This document shows positions 19,301 to 28,978 of a stretch of 64,000 nt of DNA, one piece after another. The notes beneath the pieces are model-generated. The model worked only from the letters and a program-made list of their open reading frames with translations. It did no database searches and had not been told where the DNA came from. Where the stretch lies: NCBI GenBank assembly GCA_905479495.1, contig CAJQMR010000022.1, positions 1 through 64,000 on the forward strand. Reading direction: 5' to 3'. The translations under genes and the position numbers were made by a program. Origin of the DNA: an uncultured Anaerolineae bacterium. GTDB taxonomy: Bacteria > Chloroflexota > Anaerolineae > Promineifilales > Promineifilaceae. Position 1 is the first letter of the stretch. Every line of letters starts with the position of its first letter.

Positions 19301-20226
19301 CGCTCTTTCGACGTTCTATGTTGAAAATAATAGAGCTTACTACTGATTGGATACGTAAAGCTTTTTCTTCGCCCATGATGGCTTTACGTGATTTAATGAG
19401 AGGCTTATTTAATATATTTGAACTTTTCGCTCTGATATTAATCGTTTTTTTGCCAATATTATTGTTATTTTTTGCTCTCCTTCAAAATATCTGGATCGTA
19501 TATTTTTTTGTATGCTTTCTCGTAATTTTATTTTGGCCATTGTTTCTGAGTGTAGGTTATTCGCTAAGAGAACGGGGGAAGATAAGACGTCTCACGAGAA
19601 CTCAGACAACATCTTTAACAGGAGATTTATTTCTATCGACGATTGGGCGTTTTCGATTTTCACAGACACGGCTTGATTTCTTTAAACTCGTACGCATGCG
19701 AGGATTACTAGAATATAACCATCAAACAGAAAATTTTTTGCAACAACTTTCCCAAGCAATATTTTTAGCAAAACAACATCAATCTTATATTGACAAAATT
19801 ATTGGCTCGACAAAAACCAAGCCTGAACCACCATTCAGGAAAATGCTCCGACAACTCAAGAATGAGCCAAACAAACTGAATCGTTTTACAAAATACAATC
19901 GCATAGTCTTGGAAATACGATTGAATTTAGCTGTATCTTTGAATGCACTTCGTACTAGTCCAACTATTATCGAATTTGCCCCACCAATCTATAAAAGAAC
20001 ATTTGAATATCTTTTCCACAGACTTTATGCAATAAAGGGAAGTGAGAACATCCTCCCTCATCCTTATCAGCCGCTCAAACTCTCATTTACCGAGACCGAT
20101 ATTTTTACCCAATGGTATATTGAATACACTAAACCAGATCAGTATCGCTTGGCCAATTGGCATCAAAACGATCTTCTAGACGAAATATGTTTAATGTTGG
20201 AACAATGTCGGATAAGCCAAGGCTAA
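16336..20226 (+). CDS. large membrane NACHT-domain NTPase
   Basis: The 1,296-aa protein has one membrane helix near the N-terminus (about 23-45) and a basic coiled stretch. The NACHT NTPase follows, with Walker A GEPGSGKS (150-157) and Walker B WVFFLDSFDEIPD (about 338-350). A helical region comes next. Four clusters of membrane segments then lie at about 790-840, 860-885, 930-960 and 1025-1065, ahead of a cytosolic tail. No nuclease or other effector domain is recognisable, so the membrane part may be the effector. NACHT proteins include anti-phage defence ATPases (bNACHT); that role is inferred here. The gene is AT-rich and has no ACGGCCGT in 3.9 kb, suggesting transfer. Confidence 0.85.
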   Translation: MTEFISQLQQAFQTGEFLLTGKQLLYLFAVIGLLLYFTRWIFWTVVNASNRYIILPIRKRLERYATNQQEKERLERRRQFADYIESEIRRLNNLESWSHNRFTELEAEVEAEGNYRIRNSLFRKRSGLRRVDSLTEALETSEERLILLQGEPGSGKSVALRQVALTMARKAMRDPGKNSKIPLYINMKHLVRHGTISSSTNQELQANVHFDQSGFHRLLKTHFNIDEIQDICFQLNVNIENLPGNTLAQKTRELILRTERHGLTPDLIKIAASLRPKVHDFQKLAEEFSQDRLENPFPSINQYLIRDFILDALNRANDRDIEAFLEKEFDRGLRERTWVFFLDSFDEIPDVLSSTEADQTIQAYGDAIADFLGGLNKCRGIVASRSYRGPTRLGWPRFRILPLKSERQQELIRKTGLNNDLAGRVIGHLDTAEHSMRAMASNPLFLGLICEFMQKQSQFPANTYIVYEGYIQERLTRDRERLWRRFQLKPESIRYTAEQVAFSMTADAGLGLSPTRDELISSCLKLELDIPENLESSLDALEFLKLARSETTIVGESKPFTFAHRRFQEYFATSVVLREPTRVQPNDLLTDGRWRETAVVLCQTQPKENLQPIISEAENLINEMAKQTSALLPENTPVPDENTIAGSQIAKMPFPWQQGSLHLLSVLQDGFSGHLHDLPNILRMNIGQILWSATRFGMHYDTKWAVEVAGTLPQGLLTEMLDLGFNSTLLIQDISFRQAVRLNRMTEDIADAIYKKLRKMLWDGSIIQERYSTQSHLARLDQSENFLATYKFLADIPNIALAIQLLSLVTLASFIIQTANFYISLPIVGLSILLIMTFSLTGWVFYRSSKIGFRKLISTQINVFFLTGAILFSSLAVIFILFAIATPSNESFPTPNTSTQTIDDESFSNQTLAPPIPNNSEQGKEDLSSDFYNSISIIISAFWYSTVIFISFGFLIFFVTEPMMIYARNGLSFERATRAIRQNLKSQLSLFRRSMLKIIELTTDWIRKAFSSPMMALRDLMRGLFNIFELFALILIVFLPILLLFFALLQNIWIVYFFVCFLVILFWPLFLSVGYSLRERGKIRRLTRTQTTSLTGDLFLSTIGRFRFSQTRLDFFKLVRMRGLLEYNHQTENFLQQLSQAIFLAKQHQSYIDKIIGSTKTKPEPPFRKMLRQLKNEPNKLNRFTKYNRIVLEIRLNLAVSLNALRTSPTIIEFAPPIYKRTFEYLFHRLYAIKGSENILPHPYQPLKLSFTETDIFTQWYIEYTKPDQYRLANWHQNDLLDEICLMLEQCRISQG

Positions 20227-20450
20227 ACAAGCTCTTTTTCAAGGGTAACAACAACTCAATTGCAAAACCCAGGGGATAATTCTGTCTTTCGACGACATGG
20301 TTAAGCAAAAAGTTATCTTCCATTCCACCTCAAAATTCTCGAATTCGCCAAGGGATAATTGGCTGTTATAATTGCCCTTCTGTTTTCAATTGAAGAGAAG
20401 AAAGAGGAGCAAGGTTGGTAGGCCCCGGCGCGGCGGTTTACCAACCTTTC

Positions 20451-21233
20451 ATGCGTATGAAATTATCGGTCATTATTTGTTGCTATAATGAAATTGCAAC
20501 CATTCAAGATGTCATTGCTCGTACCCAGGCGGTCGATTTGGGCAATGGCTGGACGCGGGAAATTATTGTGGTGGACAACTGTTCCACAGACGGCACCCGC
20601 CAACTGCTGCAAGCCATTGACGATCCAGAAATTAGGGTGATTTACCATGAGCGCAACATGGGCAAAGGCATGTCCATCCGCACTGGCATTAACAACATCA
20701 GCGGCGATTATCTGATTATTCAGGATGCGGACAAAGAGTATGATCCGGCCGAGCATCCCAAGTTTTGCCGCAAAGTAGAGGAAACAGGGGCAACGGCCGT
20801 TTACGGCTCTCGTATTTTGGGCGGCGATGTGAAGTACGAATATGCCCATGCCTACCTGGGCGTGCGTGTTTGGACCTTTATGACCAACCTGCTTTTTGGC
20901 AGCAAACTCACCGATGTCGGCACCGGCACCAAAATGGTCAAAGCCGATGTAGCCAAAGCACTCCACCTGACACTCACCGGCTTCAATTTGGAGTTTGAGC
21001 TAACCAACAAGGTGCTGCTCAGCGGCCACCAAATCGTTGAGGTGCCCATCAACTACGATCCGCGCACCTACGCCGAAGGCAAAAAAATCACCGTCGCCGA
21101 TGGCTTCAAAATCATTATGACCATGCTGCGCGACCGCCTGAAACTTAGCCCGACGTTAAAAAAAACAGTTAAAACGGCCGAATTAAAGAGCGCCGCTGTT
21201 ATAAAACCAAAACCGCAGGGGACAGACCAATAA
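20451..21233 (+). CDS. family 2 glycosyltransferase (dolichol-phosphate mannosyltransferase-like)
   Basis: This 260-aa GT-A enzyme starts LSVIICCYNE, then IIVVDNCSTDGTRQLL, and has the metal-binding acidic motif IIQDADKEYDP near residue 90. There is no C-terminal membrane domain. It most resembles the DPM1/polyprenyl-phosphate sugar transferase group. The acceptor is unknown. The start is the ATG at 20451; a -10-like TATAAT sits near 20365. Confidence 0.85.
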   Translation: MRMKLSVIICCYNEIATIQDVIARTQAVDLGNGWTREIIVVDNCSTDGTRQLLQAIDDPEIRVIYHERNMGKGMSIRTGINNISGDYLIIQDADKEYDPAEHPKFCRKVEETGATAVYGSRILGGDVKYEYAHAYLGVRVWTFMTNLLFGSKLTDVGTGTKMVKADVAKALHLTLTGFNLEFELTNKVLLSGHQIVEVPINYDPRTYAEGKKITVADGFKIIMTMLRDRLKLSPTLKKTVKTAELKSAAVIKPKPQGTDQ

Positions 21234-21287
21234 TCTGCACCTTTTGCAACATCTGCGGACAAAAATCCAAGAAAGTGTTGAATTAAA

Positions 21288-22247
21288 ATGAAAATAGTAG
21301 TGACAGGCTCTATTGCCTACGATTATCTGATGTCGTTCCCCGGCAAGTTTACCGACTCGCTGGTGGCCGACCAATTACATACCGTCAGCCTCAGCTTTTT
21401 GGTGGATTCGCTCAATCGGCAGCGCGGCGGCACCGCCCCCAACATCGCCTACACCCTGGCTCTGCTGGGCGGTCACCCCAGCGTGATGGCCACCGCTGGC
21501 CAGGATTTTGGCGACTACCGCACCTGGCTGGAAAGCCATGGCGTCGATACCTCAGCCATCATAGAAATCGAGAACGATTTTTGCGCATCCTTTTTTGTAA
21601 ATACAGATCAAGCGCAAAACCAAATTGCCAGCTTTTACACGGGTGCAATGGCCCATGCCGCCCGCCTTAGCTTTGCCCAGTACGCGGCAGACGCAAACCT
21701 GGTCATCATCTCGCCCAACGCGCCCGACGCCATGAGCCAGTATGCCGCCGAATGCCGCCAGTTGGGCATTCCCTTTATTTATGACCCCAGCCAGCAAGCG
21801 GCCCGCTTCACCGGCGAGGAGCTGCTACACGGTTTGGAAGGGGCACAAATGCTCACCGTCAACGAATACGAGCACCAGCTGATTCAGGAAAAAACCGGGC
21901 TTAATGAAGCGCAGCTGTTGCAGCACGTCGGGAGCTTGCTGGTAACGTTGGCAGCTGAAGGCGCCCGACTGGTCATCGACGGTGCCGAAATACGCATTCC
22001 GGCTGTGCCGCCCAGCAGCCTCACTGACCCCACTGGCGCTGGCGATGCCTTCCGCGCAGGCTTGATGCGGGGCATGCAGTTGGGCCTACCCTGGGAAATT
22101 TCCGGGCGAATGGGTTCCCTGGCGGCCACTTATGTGCTAGAACAGATGGGGACACAGAACCATCATTATTCAACCCAAGATTTCGTGGCCCGTTTTCGCC
22201 AACATTTTGACGACGACGGCGCATTGGATGTTTTATTAACAGAATAA
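21288..22247 (+). CDS. PfkB-family sugar/adenosine kinase
   Basis: The 319-aa kinase has the two PfkB signatures: GGTAPNIAYTLALLG near residue 47, and the catalytic DPTGAGDAFRAGL near residue 248 (Asp as base). It phosphorylates a sugar or nucleoside with ATP. The next gene is S-adenosylhomocysteinase, which releases adenosine, so adenosine kinase is the most likely activity by context. Nothing in the active site alone proves the substrate. Confidence 0.85.
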   Translation: MKIVVTGSIAYDYLMSFPGKFTDSLVADQLHTVSLSFLVDSLNRQRGGTAPNIAYTLALLGGHPSVMATAGQDFGDYRTWLESHGVDTSAIIEIENDFCASFFVNTDQAQNQIASFYTGAMAHAARLSFAQYAADANLVIISPNAPDAMSQYAAECRQLGIPFIYDPSQQAARFTGEELLHGLEGAQMLTVNEYEHQLIQEKTGLNEAQLLQHVGSLLVTLAAEGARLVIDGAEIRIPAVPPSSLTDPTGAGDAFRAGLMRGMQLGLPWEISGRMGSLAATYVLEQMGTQNHHYSTQDFVARFRQHFDDDGALDVLLTE

Positions 22248-22251
22248 AGAA

Positions 22252-22348
22252 AAACCTGACAGGTTTACGAAAAGCGCAAGAGTTCATGGTTGCCTCGCGT
22301 TCCGAGAAACTTATGATTGCCCAATTTTGATGAAAACCTGTCAGGTTT
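22252..22348. repeat. pair of 15-bp palindromes AAACCTGACAGGTTT / AAACCTGTCAGGTTT
   Basis: Two near-perfect palindromes at 22252-22266 and 22334-22348 are reverse complements of each other and bracket 67 bases. They can form local hairpins or one long stem. They fill the gap between the PfkB gene and ahcY. I see no known SAH riboswitch core there. Confidence 0.75.
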
Positions 22349-22373
22349 AACTGAAGCAAGGAGATTATTTTAG

Positions 22374-23633
<1,260 letters not shown>

Positions 23634-23639
23634 GCGTAA

Positions 23640-23722
23640 GCAAGTAATAAGTGAAAAGTAAAAAGTGGCAGGTTGCAGGTAGCCAAATCACCAGTAACTT
23701 GCCACTTGCAACTTGCCACTCC
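23640..23722. repeat. palindromic simple-sequence element
   Basis: AGTGAAAAGTAAAAAGTGG words are followed by GCAGGTTGCAGG, and the right side reads AACTTGCCACTTGCAACTTGCCAC. The right half folds back on the left. The GTGAAAAGTAAAAAGTG word recurs between hisG and hisD. Confidence 0.7.
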
Positions 23723-23730
23723 CTCTTTTG

Positions 23731-24363
23731 ATGAAAAAACTCCCCCTCGATCTGCTGGTACACAACCGAACCGGCTTTGTCAAAGCAGCCCGCATTTACT
23801 CCAATGTAGTCAGTCCCCCAGTGATGTTTGCCGTGGTGGGGCTGGCTTTTGGCCTGTATGCGCTGCCTGGCTGGACCGGATTTTTGTGGGCAGCGGTTTA
23901 CGGCTTGCTTGTCTCATTGGCTCCAATTTTGGTCGTGCTGTTTTTGCTAAGAAGCGGCCGTATTGCCGAACTGCACATGAGCAACACGCGCGAGCGCAAC
24001 ATCCCCTACCTCTCCGCCATTTTGTTTGCCGTGATGGCCTATGGCCTCATTGCCAGGTTTAATGGCCCGGAACTGCTGCGCTGCCTGGCGCTGTTCAACA
24101 TCATCGAGCTAATCATGCTCACGGTGATTAACCATTTTTGGCTGATTAGCCTGCACGCGACCGGAGCCATCGCGACGGCCGTTTTGGTGGGGCTGGTGTT
24201 CGGTTGGCCCACAGGCTTGCTCGTTGGCATTCCCCTGGTCGGTTCTGTGTGTTGGGTCCGCCTCTTCCTCAAACGCCATTCTGTGGCTCAAATATTGGCG
24301 GGGCTGGCCCTTGGCGCAGCCGTTGTCCTCCTGCTAACGCCATTTGGCTGCTTTGTAAGCTAA
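23731..24363 (+). CDS. PAP2-superfamily membrane phosphatase-like protein
   Basis: The 210-aa membrane protein has six segments and a PAP2-like C-terminal signature (FLKRHSVAQILAGLALG), with the possible catalytic His-containing segment NHFWLISLHATG. The N-terminal acid phosphatase motif is degenerate (NTRERNIPY). It may act on lipid phosphates at the membrane. The start at 23731 lies immediately after the simple-sequence element. Confidence 0.75.
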   Translation: MKKLPLDLLVHNRTGFVKAARIYSNVVSPPVMFAVVGLAFGLYALPGWTGFLWAAVYGLLVSLAPILVVLFLLRSGRIAELHMSNTRERNIPYLSAILFAVMAYGLIARFNGPELLRCLALFNIIELIMLTVINHFWLISLHATGAIATAVLVGLVFGWPTGLLVGIPLVGSVCWVRLFLKRHSVAQILAGLALGAAVVLLLTPFGCFVS

Positions 24364-24401
24364 ACGGGTAATTATTTCCCTTCCTAAGCGCTTAATTCCA
24401 G

Positions 24402-24407
24402 TATAAT
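24402..24407 (+). promoter_or_regulatory. -10 box TATAAT of fetA, probably leaderless transcript
   Basis: A perfect TATAAT ends only six bases before the GTG start of fetA at 24414. Transcription would begin at or next to the start codon. There is no Shine-Dalgarno sequence. The -35 is poor. Confidence 0.55.
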
Positions 24408-24413
24408 AGCCAG

Positions 24414-25157
24414 GTGAACAACCAATCTGATGTCTCTCGCTTCTTTGTAAATGCGCTGTCATTGGTGCAAAACGGCCGTTCCATTCTCACGGAAGTTACC
24501 CTGAACGTCCAACCAGGCGAAATCGTTTGCTTGCTGGGTCCCAGCGGCAGCGGCAAAAGCAGCTTGCTGCGCTGCCTGAACCGCCTGACCGAACCGCCGC
24601 CCAACACCGTCTTCCACAATGGCCAGGACATTCATGCGCTTGACGTGTTGGCGCTGCGCCGTCAAGTGGGCATGGTATTTCAAAAACCAGCCCTTTTCCC
24701 CGGCACCGTGACTGAGAACATCCTGTACGGACCTACCTTGCAGGAAAAAACGGTGTCCGACGCAGAAATTGAACAGTTGTTGACCCTGGCCGATCTGCCA
24801 GCAGATTACGCTAAGCGCAGCGTAAGCCAACTGTCTGGTGGGGAAGCGCAGCGGGTTTCGTTGGCCCGTGCCTTGGCCAACCAGCCAGACACGCTGCTCA
24901 TGGACGAACCCACCAGCGCCCTGGACCCTGCCGCCCAGCGCCATATCGAACAGGCCATCTTGCGGCTGCGCGACACGCTGGGGCTGACCGTGCTGTGGGT
25001 GACCCACAATGTGGCCGAAGCAAAAGTGGTGGCTGACCGGATCTATTTGTTGTTAAACGGCCGTATCGCCGATGAAGGCGCGCCCGATCACGTATTCAGA
25101 CCCGGCAGCGAGCATTTGACGGCCACCTTCGCCGCTGGTGAATTGGAAAATTCATAA
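24414..25157 (+). CDS. fetA: FetA-like ABC transporter ATP-binding protein (iron export)
   Basis: The 247-aa ATPase has Walker A GPSGSGKSS, signature LSGGEAQRVSLARALA, Walker B LLMDEPTSALDP, and H-loop VTHNVAEA. The downstream gene, overlapping by one base, encodes FetB, so this pair corresponds to the FetAB/UPF0014 exporters linked to iron homeostasis and peroxide resistance. Start is GTG, apparently on a leaderless message. Confidence 0.88.
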   Translation: MNNQSDVSRFFVNALSLVQNGRSILTEVTLNVQPGEIVCLLGPSGSGKSSLLRCLNRLTEPPPNTVFHNGQDIHALDVLALRRQVGMVFQKPALFPGTVTENILYGPTLQEKTVSDAEIEQLLTLADLPADYAKRSVSQLSGGEAQRVSLARALANQPDTLLMDEPTSALDPAAQRHIEQAILRLRDTLGLTVLWVTHNVAEAKVVADRIYLLLNGRIADEGAPDHVFRPGSEHLTATFAAGELENS

Positions 25158-25927
25158 TGGCATCCTTTCCCCTGACTGAAATCACGCGCGTACTGGCAGC
25201 GCTGGCCCTGGTTTTGTTTGCCGCCATCATCTCGCGCTGGCAAGCCGTTAACCTGGAGCGGCAAATGCTCATCGCCACGGCCCGGGCCTTTGTCCAGCTC
25301 ATCGCCATTGGCTTTGCCCTCGATCTCATCTTCGCTGCCGATAATCCAGCCGCTATCTTGCTGATCATGGGCGTGATGGTTGCTATTGCCGGGCACACCT
25401 CCGGCACGCGAGCCACAGGGGTGCCCCAGGCCCGCCGCGTGGCCTTCAGCGCCATCAGCATTGGTGCGCTGCTCACCCTGGGCATCCTGATTGGCCTGGG
25501 CATCTTTGAATTCACCGCCCAGCAAACGATCCCCATTGCGGGTATGGTGATTGGCAATTCGATGAATGTGTGTACCTTGGTGATGCGCCGCATTCAGGAC
25601 GAAATTGAGGCGCGGCGCGCAGAAATTGAGGCGGCTCTGGCGCTGGGAGCCACCGGCAGGCAAGCGCTGGCCCCTTATCTGAAAATTGCCCTGCAAAGCG
25701 GCATGACCCCTATCATCGACAGCACCAAAACCGTGGGGCTGATTCAGCTGCCCGGCGCAATGACTGGCATGATTTTGGCCGGTGCCTCGCCGCTAGAAGC
25801 GGTGCAGCTGCAAATCATCGTGATGTACATGCTTATTGGGGCCGCCGCCTTCACTGGACTGGCTGCCGCCTGGCTCACTCAGCGTCAATTCCTCACGCCA
25901 AATCACCAGTTACGACAGCCTAATTGA
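25157..25927 (+). CDS. fetB: FetB-like ABC transporter permease (UPF0014)
   Basis: The 256-aa membrane protein has seven or so segments and clear FetB landmarks: RQMLIATARAFVQLIAIG, IAGMVIGNSMNVCTLVM, EAALALGATGRQAL, and STKTVGLIQLPGAMTGMIL. Together with the ATPase just upstream it forms a putative metal exporter. The ATG overlaps the fetA stop. Confidence 0.93.
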   Translation: MASFPLTEITRVLAALALVLFAAIISRWQAVNLERQMLIATARAFVQLIAIGFALDLIFAADNPAAILLIMGVMVAIAGHTSGTRATGVPQARRVAFSAISIGALLTLGILIGLGIFEFTAQQTIPIAGMVIGNSMNVCTLVMRRIQDEIEARRAEIEAALALGATGRQALAPYLKIALQSGMTPIIDSTKTVGLIQLPGAMTGMILAGASPLEAVQLQIIVMYMLIGAAAFTGLAAAWLTQRQFLTPNHQLRQPN

Positions 25928-26190
25928 ACGAGCTGTAGACAGACCCCAAAAAAGAAATTAAGATTACCCCTAACGAAACGACAAATTTGTACAGATCTCT
26001 GTTAAAGTACCCCCAAAAGCCCCTAATCCTACACAGTCAAAAACCCAATTACAATAAGTGATAGCATTTGCTTTTTTGAAATGTTTACGCTAATGTCTTT
26101 TCAACTGGTAAATTCGCATCGCTGGCGACTTCCCCGCAAACTGAAACAATGTTATCGCTATTATTTTTGCTGCAACACTAGGCCAGAGAA

Positions 26191-27150
26191 ATGATGGATC
26201 ATGAAATTTATTTTGGCTTAATCGAATCAACACCCGATGCAGTCCTCGTAATCAACAATAGAAGAGAAATCATTTTCATCAATAAAAGTGCCATAAATTT
26301 ATTTGGATATACGCCAGAACAACTTGCTGGCAAAATGATTGACGTTCTAATTCCCCAACGCTTTCGCAAACAGCACCAACATTACATGGATACCTACCAG
26401 GCACACCGGCTTCCCAGACCCATGGGGGTGACTTTGGAACTCTTTTGTCTTTGTAAAGATGGGCAGGAACTTCCCGTATCGATTGGCCTAACGCCTATTT
26501 CCACGGCAAAAGGTGCTTTCATAGCCATATTTGTTCGGGACATTACAAGCCTGGAAAAGCAAGTTATAGATCGCACGGCCGAATTACACCAATCAAATCA
26601 GAAGCTACAAGCTGAAATTATTGAAAGAAAGCGTATAGAAAATGATTTACGCCAACTTACAGAAAAATTAGCGCAGCGAGAAGAACAGTTAACCAATGAA
26701 CTTCGCTCGTTGGAAAAAGTTTCCAATAGCCCAGACACATCATTAACAGCCGAAGCATTTGGCTTGACACCTTTAGAAAAAGCCGTTCCAGAAACATTTG
26801 CTGAACTTGTAGAGCGATATAGTGAAATAATCGATTTAATCTTAGATGAAAAAACCTATCAAGTGAATCACCAATCATCGGATTTATTGCGCTCACTGAC
26901 CCATCAACTTGGTTTTCTTAATGCTAAACCATATGACGTAGTGAGTTTACATGCGAACGCATTACGACAAAAAATGATAAACGCCACATACGCCAAAAAA
27001 AAGGCATATATAGAAGAAGGACGAATCGTTGTCTTACAAATAATGGGGTATCTGGTTGCCTACTACCGCAATCACCGCATTGGCTCTCAATATGTTCCAG
27101 ACTCTATTAAGCCTGACGCACCATTAGAAAACGAATCTAAAAAGGATTAG
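26191..27150 (+). CDS. PAS-domain protein with KaiA/RsbU_N-like C-terminal domain
   Basis: The 319-aa protein has an N-terminal PAS domain (about 8-125: STPDAVLVINNRREIIFIN, then FVRDITSLE). A coiled coil covers about 130-185. A helical C-terminal domain covers about 208-300. The last domain shows YSEIIDLIL, then PYDVVSLHANAL, then EEGRIVVLQIMGYLVAYYRNHR. This pattern matches KaiA C-terminal / RsbU N-terminal domains (VVEIHMELM and a final helix ending in YRR). It lies four bases upstream of kaiB. I infer a KaiA-like regulator of KaiC with a sensory input. The gene lacks ACGGCCGT. The 25928-26190 gap upstream holds no gene. Confidence 0.7.
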   Translation: MMDHEIYFGLIESTPDAVLVINNRREIIFINKSAINLFGYTPEQLAGKMIDVLIPQRFRKQHQHYMDTYQAHRLPRPMGVTLELFCLCKDGQELPVSIGLTPISTAKGAFIAIFVRDITSLEKQVIDRTAELHQSNQKLQAEIIERKRIENDLRQLTEKLAQREEQLTNELRSLEKVSNSPDTSLTAEAFGLTPLEKAVPETFAELVERYSEIIDLILDEKTYQVNHQSSDLLRSLTHQLGFLNAKPYDVVSLHANALRQKMINATYAKKKAYIEEGRIVVLQIMGYLVAYYRNHRIGSQYVPDSIKPDAPLENESKKD

Positions 27151-27154
27151 GCAA

Positions 27155-27457
27155 ATGGCAAAGTATCAATTAAAACTTTACATCACAGGGCAAACTCCGC
27201 GATCGATACGTGCTATAGACAATCTACACCGCACTTGCCAACGTGTTCTAGCCAATCAATATGAATTGACAATTATTGATGTTTTGGAGGAGCCCCATGC
27301 TGCTGAAAGCGAAAAAATATTGGCGACCCCAACCCTGATCAAAGTGGCCCCTCCTCCGTTGCGGCGCATCATTGGCGATCTGTCTGATACAGAAAAATTT
27401 TTACTTGGCCTAGATCTAGGAATGCCTGATACTTTGAAAAATAAGGAGATTGATTAA
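27155..27457 (+). CDS. kaiB: circadian clock protein KaiB
   Basis: The 100-aa thioredoxin-like protein has the KaiB hallmarks: YQLKLYITGQTPRSIRAI, LTIIDVLEEPHAAE, then ATPTLIKVAPPPLRRIIGDL. KaiB switches fold to bind KaiC and trap partners in the clock cycle. It is placed between the KaiA-like PAS gene and kaiC, touching both. Confidence 0.95.
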   Translation: MAKYQLKLYITGQTPRSIRAIDNLHRTCQRVLANQYELTIIDVLEEPHAAESEKILATPTLIKVAPPPLRRIIGDLSDTEKFLLGLDLGMPDTLKNKEID

Positions 27458-28978
27458 ATGAGCGTCACGGAAACAACCTTCATTCAAAAACTTGCTACGG
27501 GGATTCCAGGCTTTGATGACATTACTAATGGAGGGCTTCCAAAAGGGCGAACCACGTTGGTTTCAGGAACGGCAGGCAGTGCAAAGACCGTATTTGCCGT
27601 GCAGTTTTTGGCTGAAGGAATATTGCAATCCAATGAGAGTGGCATTTTCGTAACTTTTGAGGAATCAGCTGACGACATTCGCCAAAACATGATTGGTTTT
27701 GGCTGGGATATTCAAAAATGGGAAGCAGAAGGTACCTGGGCCTTTGTAGATGCATCGCCACAACTAGAAGAAGAAATAATTGTTGCCGGAAGCTATGATT
27801 TAGGTGCATTGCTGGTACGCATTGAGCATGCTATTCGGCGTGTCAAAGCAAAGCGTGTAGCCATTGATTCATTAGGGGCGATCTTTACTCAGCTTACTAA
27901 TCATGCCTCTGTTCGAACCGAACTTTTTCGAATGGCGTCTACTTTGAAAAAACTGATGGTAACGGCCGTTTTAACCGCCGAACGTACCCAAGAATATGGA
28001 GATATTTCTCGCTATGGTGTTGAAGAATTTGTCGCTGATAACGTCATCATTTTTCGCAACGTCCTCGAAGACGAGAAGCGCCGTCGCACCGTCGAAATCC
28101 TCAAATTTCGCGGAACAGCCCATCAAAAAGGCGAGTTCCCCTTCACCATCATGCCCAAACATGGCATAACAGTGATTCCACTATCAGCAATTGAGTTAAA
28201 GCAAAGTTCTTCAGTTATACGAATCACCTCAGGCAACTCGGAATTAGACCAAATGTGTGGTGGAGGTTTCTTCCGAGACTCAATTATTTTAGCCTCCGGC
28301 GCAACAGGTACAGGCAAAACATTATTAGTCACTGAGTTCATCGCTGGTGGAGCAGCCAAAGGGGAACGGTGCCTACTTTTTGCTTTTGAGGAAAGTCGTG
28401 AACAACTCTTCCGTAATGCAACCGGCTGGAACGTTGATTTTGAGCAAATGGAAAACGAGGGCAAGTTAAAACTAGTTTGCAACTATCCAGAAGTGGCTGG
28501 GCTTGAAGACCATCTTATTCATATGAAAGCTGAAATTGATAGCTTCAAGCCAAACCGGGTGGCGGTTGACAGCCTCTCTGCGCTGGAAAGAGTGGCTACA
28601 GTCAAAGGGTTCCGCGAGTTTGTAATCAGTTTAACCTCATTCATAAAACATGCCGAGATTGCCGGTCTTTTTACAGCCACAACCCCGGCACTCATGGGCG
28701 GAACCTCAGTAACAGAAGCACATATATCAACGATTACCGACTCCATTATTATGCTTCGTTATGTAGAAATGTACGGAGAAATGCGCCGTGGACTCACCGT
28801 GCTAAAAATGCGCGGCTCTATGCACGATAAAAACATTCGCGAATTTGCAATTGATGGCAAAGGGATGCATATCGGCAACCCGTTTCGTAACGTATCTGGT
28901 ATTCTCGTTGGACAACCCGTACACATTACATCCAGTGAATTAGACAGAGTTCAAAATTTGTTCGAGGAAGATATTTAA
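27458..28978 (+). CDS. kaiC: circadian clock ATPase/kinase KaiC
   Basis: This 506-aa double RecA-like ATPase has CI Walker A GTAGSAKT (37-44) and CII Walker A GATGTGKT (281-288). The paired catalytic glutamates are in VTFEES (68-69) and FAFEES. The autophosphorylation site is conserved: HISTITDS places Ser424 and Thr425 where cyanobacterial KaiC has Ser431 and Thr432. The CI P-loop has Ala where Gly usually precedes Lys. The C-terminal tail is long enough for a KaiA-type partner. Overlap-free contact with kaiB indicates one operon. The stop codon is the first base of a twin-hairpin element. Confidence 0.95.
   Translation: MSVTETTFIQKLATGIPGFDDITNGGLPKGRTTLVSGTAGSAKTVFAVQFLAEGILQSNESGIFVTFEESADDIRQNMIGFGWDIQKWEAEGTWAFVDASPQLEEEIIVAGSYDLGALLVRIEHAIRRVKAKRVAIDSLGAIFTQLTNHASVRTELFRMASTLKKLMVTAVLTAERTQEYGDISRYGVEEFVADNVIIFRNVLEDEKRRRTVEILKFRGTAHQKGEFPFTIMPKHGITVIPLSAIELKQSSSVIRITSGNSELDQMCGGGFFRDSIILASGATGTGKTLLVTEFIAGGAAKGERCLLFAFEESREQLFRNATGWNVDFEQMENEGKLKLVCNYPEVAGLEDHLIHMKAEIDSFKPNRVAVDSLSALERVATVKGFREFVISLTSFIKHAEIAGLFTATTPALMGGTSVTEAHISTITDSIIMLRYVEMYGEMRRGLTVLKMRGSMHDKNIREFAIDGKGMHIGNPFRNVSGILVGQPVHITSSELDRVQNLFEEDI

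Noticed and set aside
22248-22373. A possible SAH riboswitch upstream of ahcY.
   Set aside because: The gap is only the AAACCTG palindromes and a short linker; no SAH riboswitch core is visible.
24414-25927. Phosphate importer (pstB-like) for the ABC pair.
   Set aside because: The partner permease is plainly FetB/UPF0014, so iron-type export fits better.
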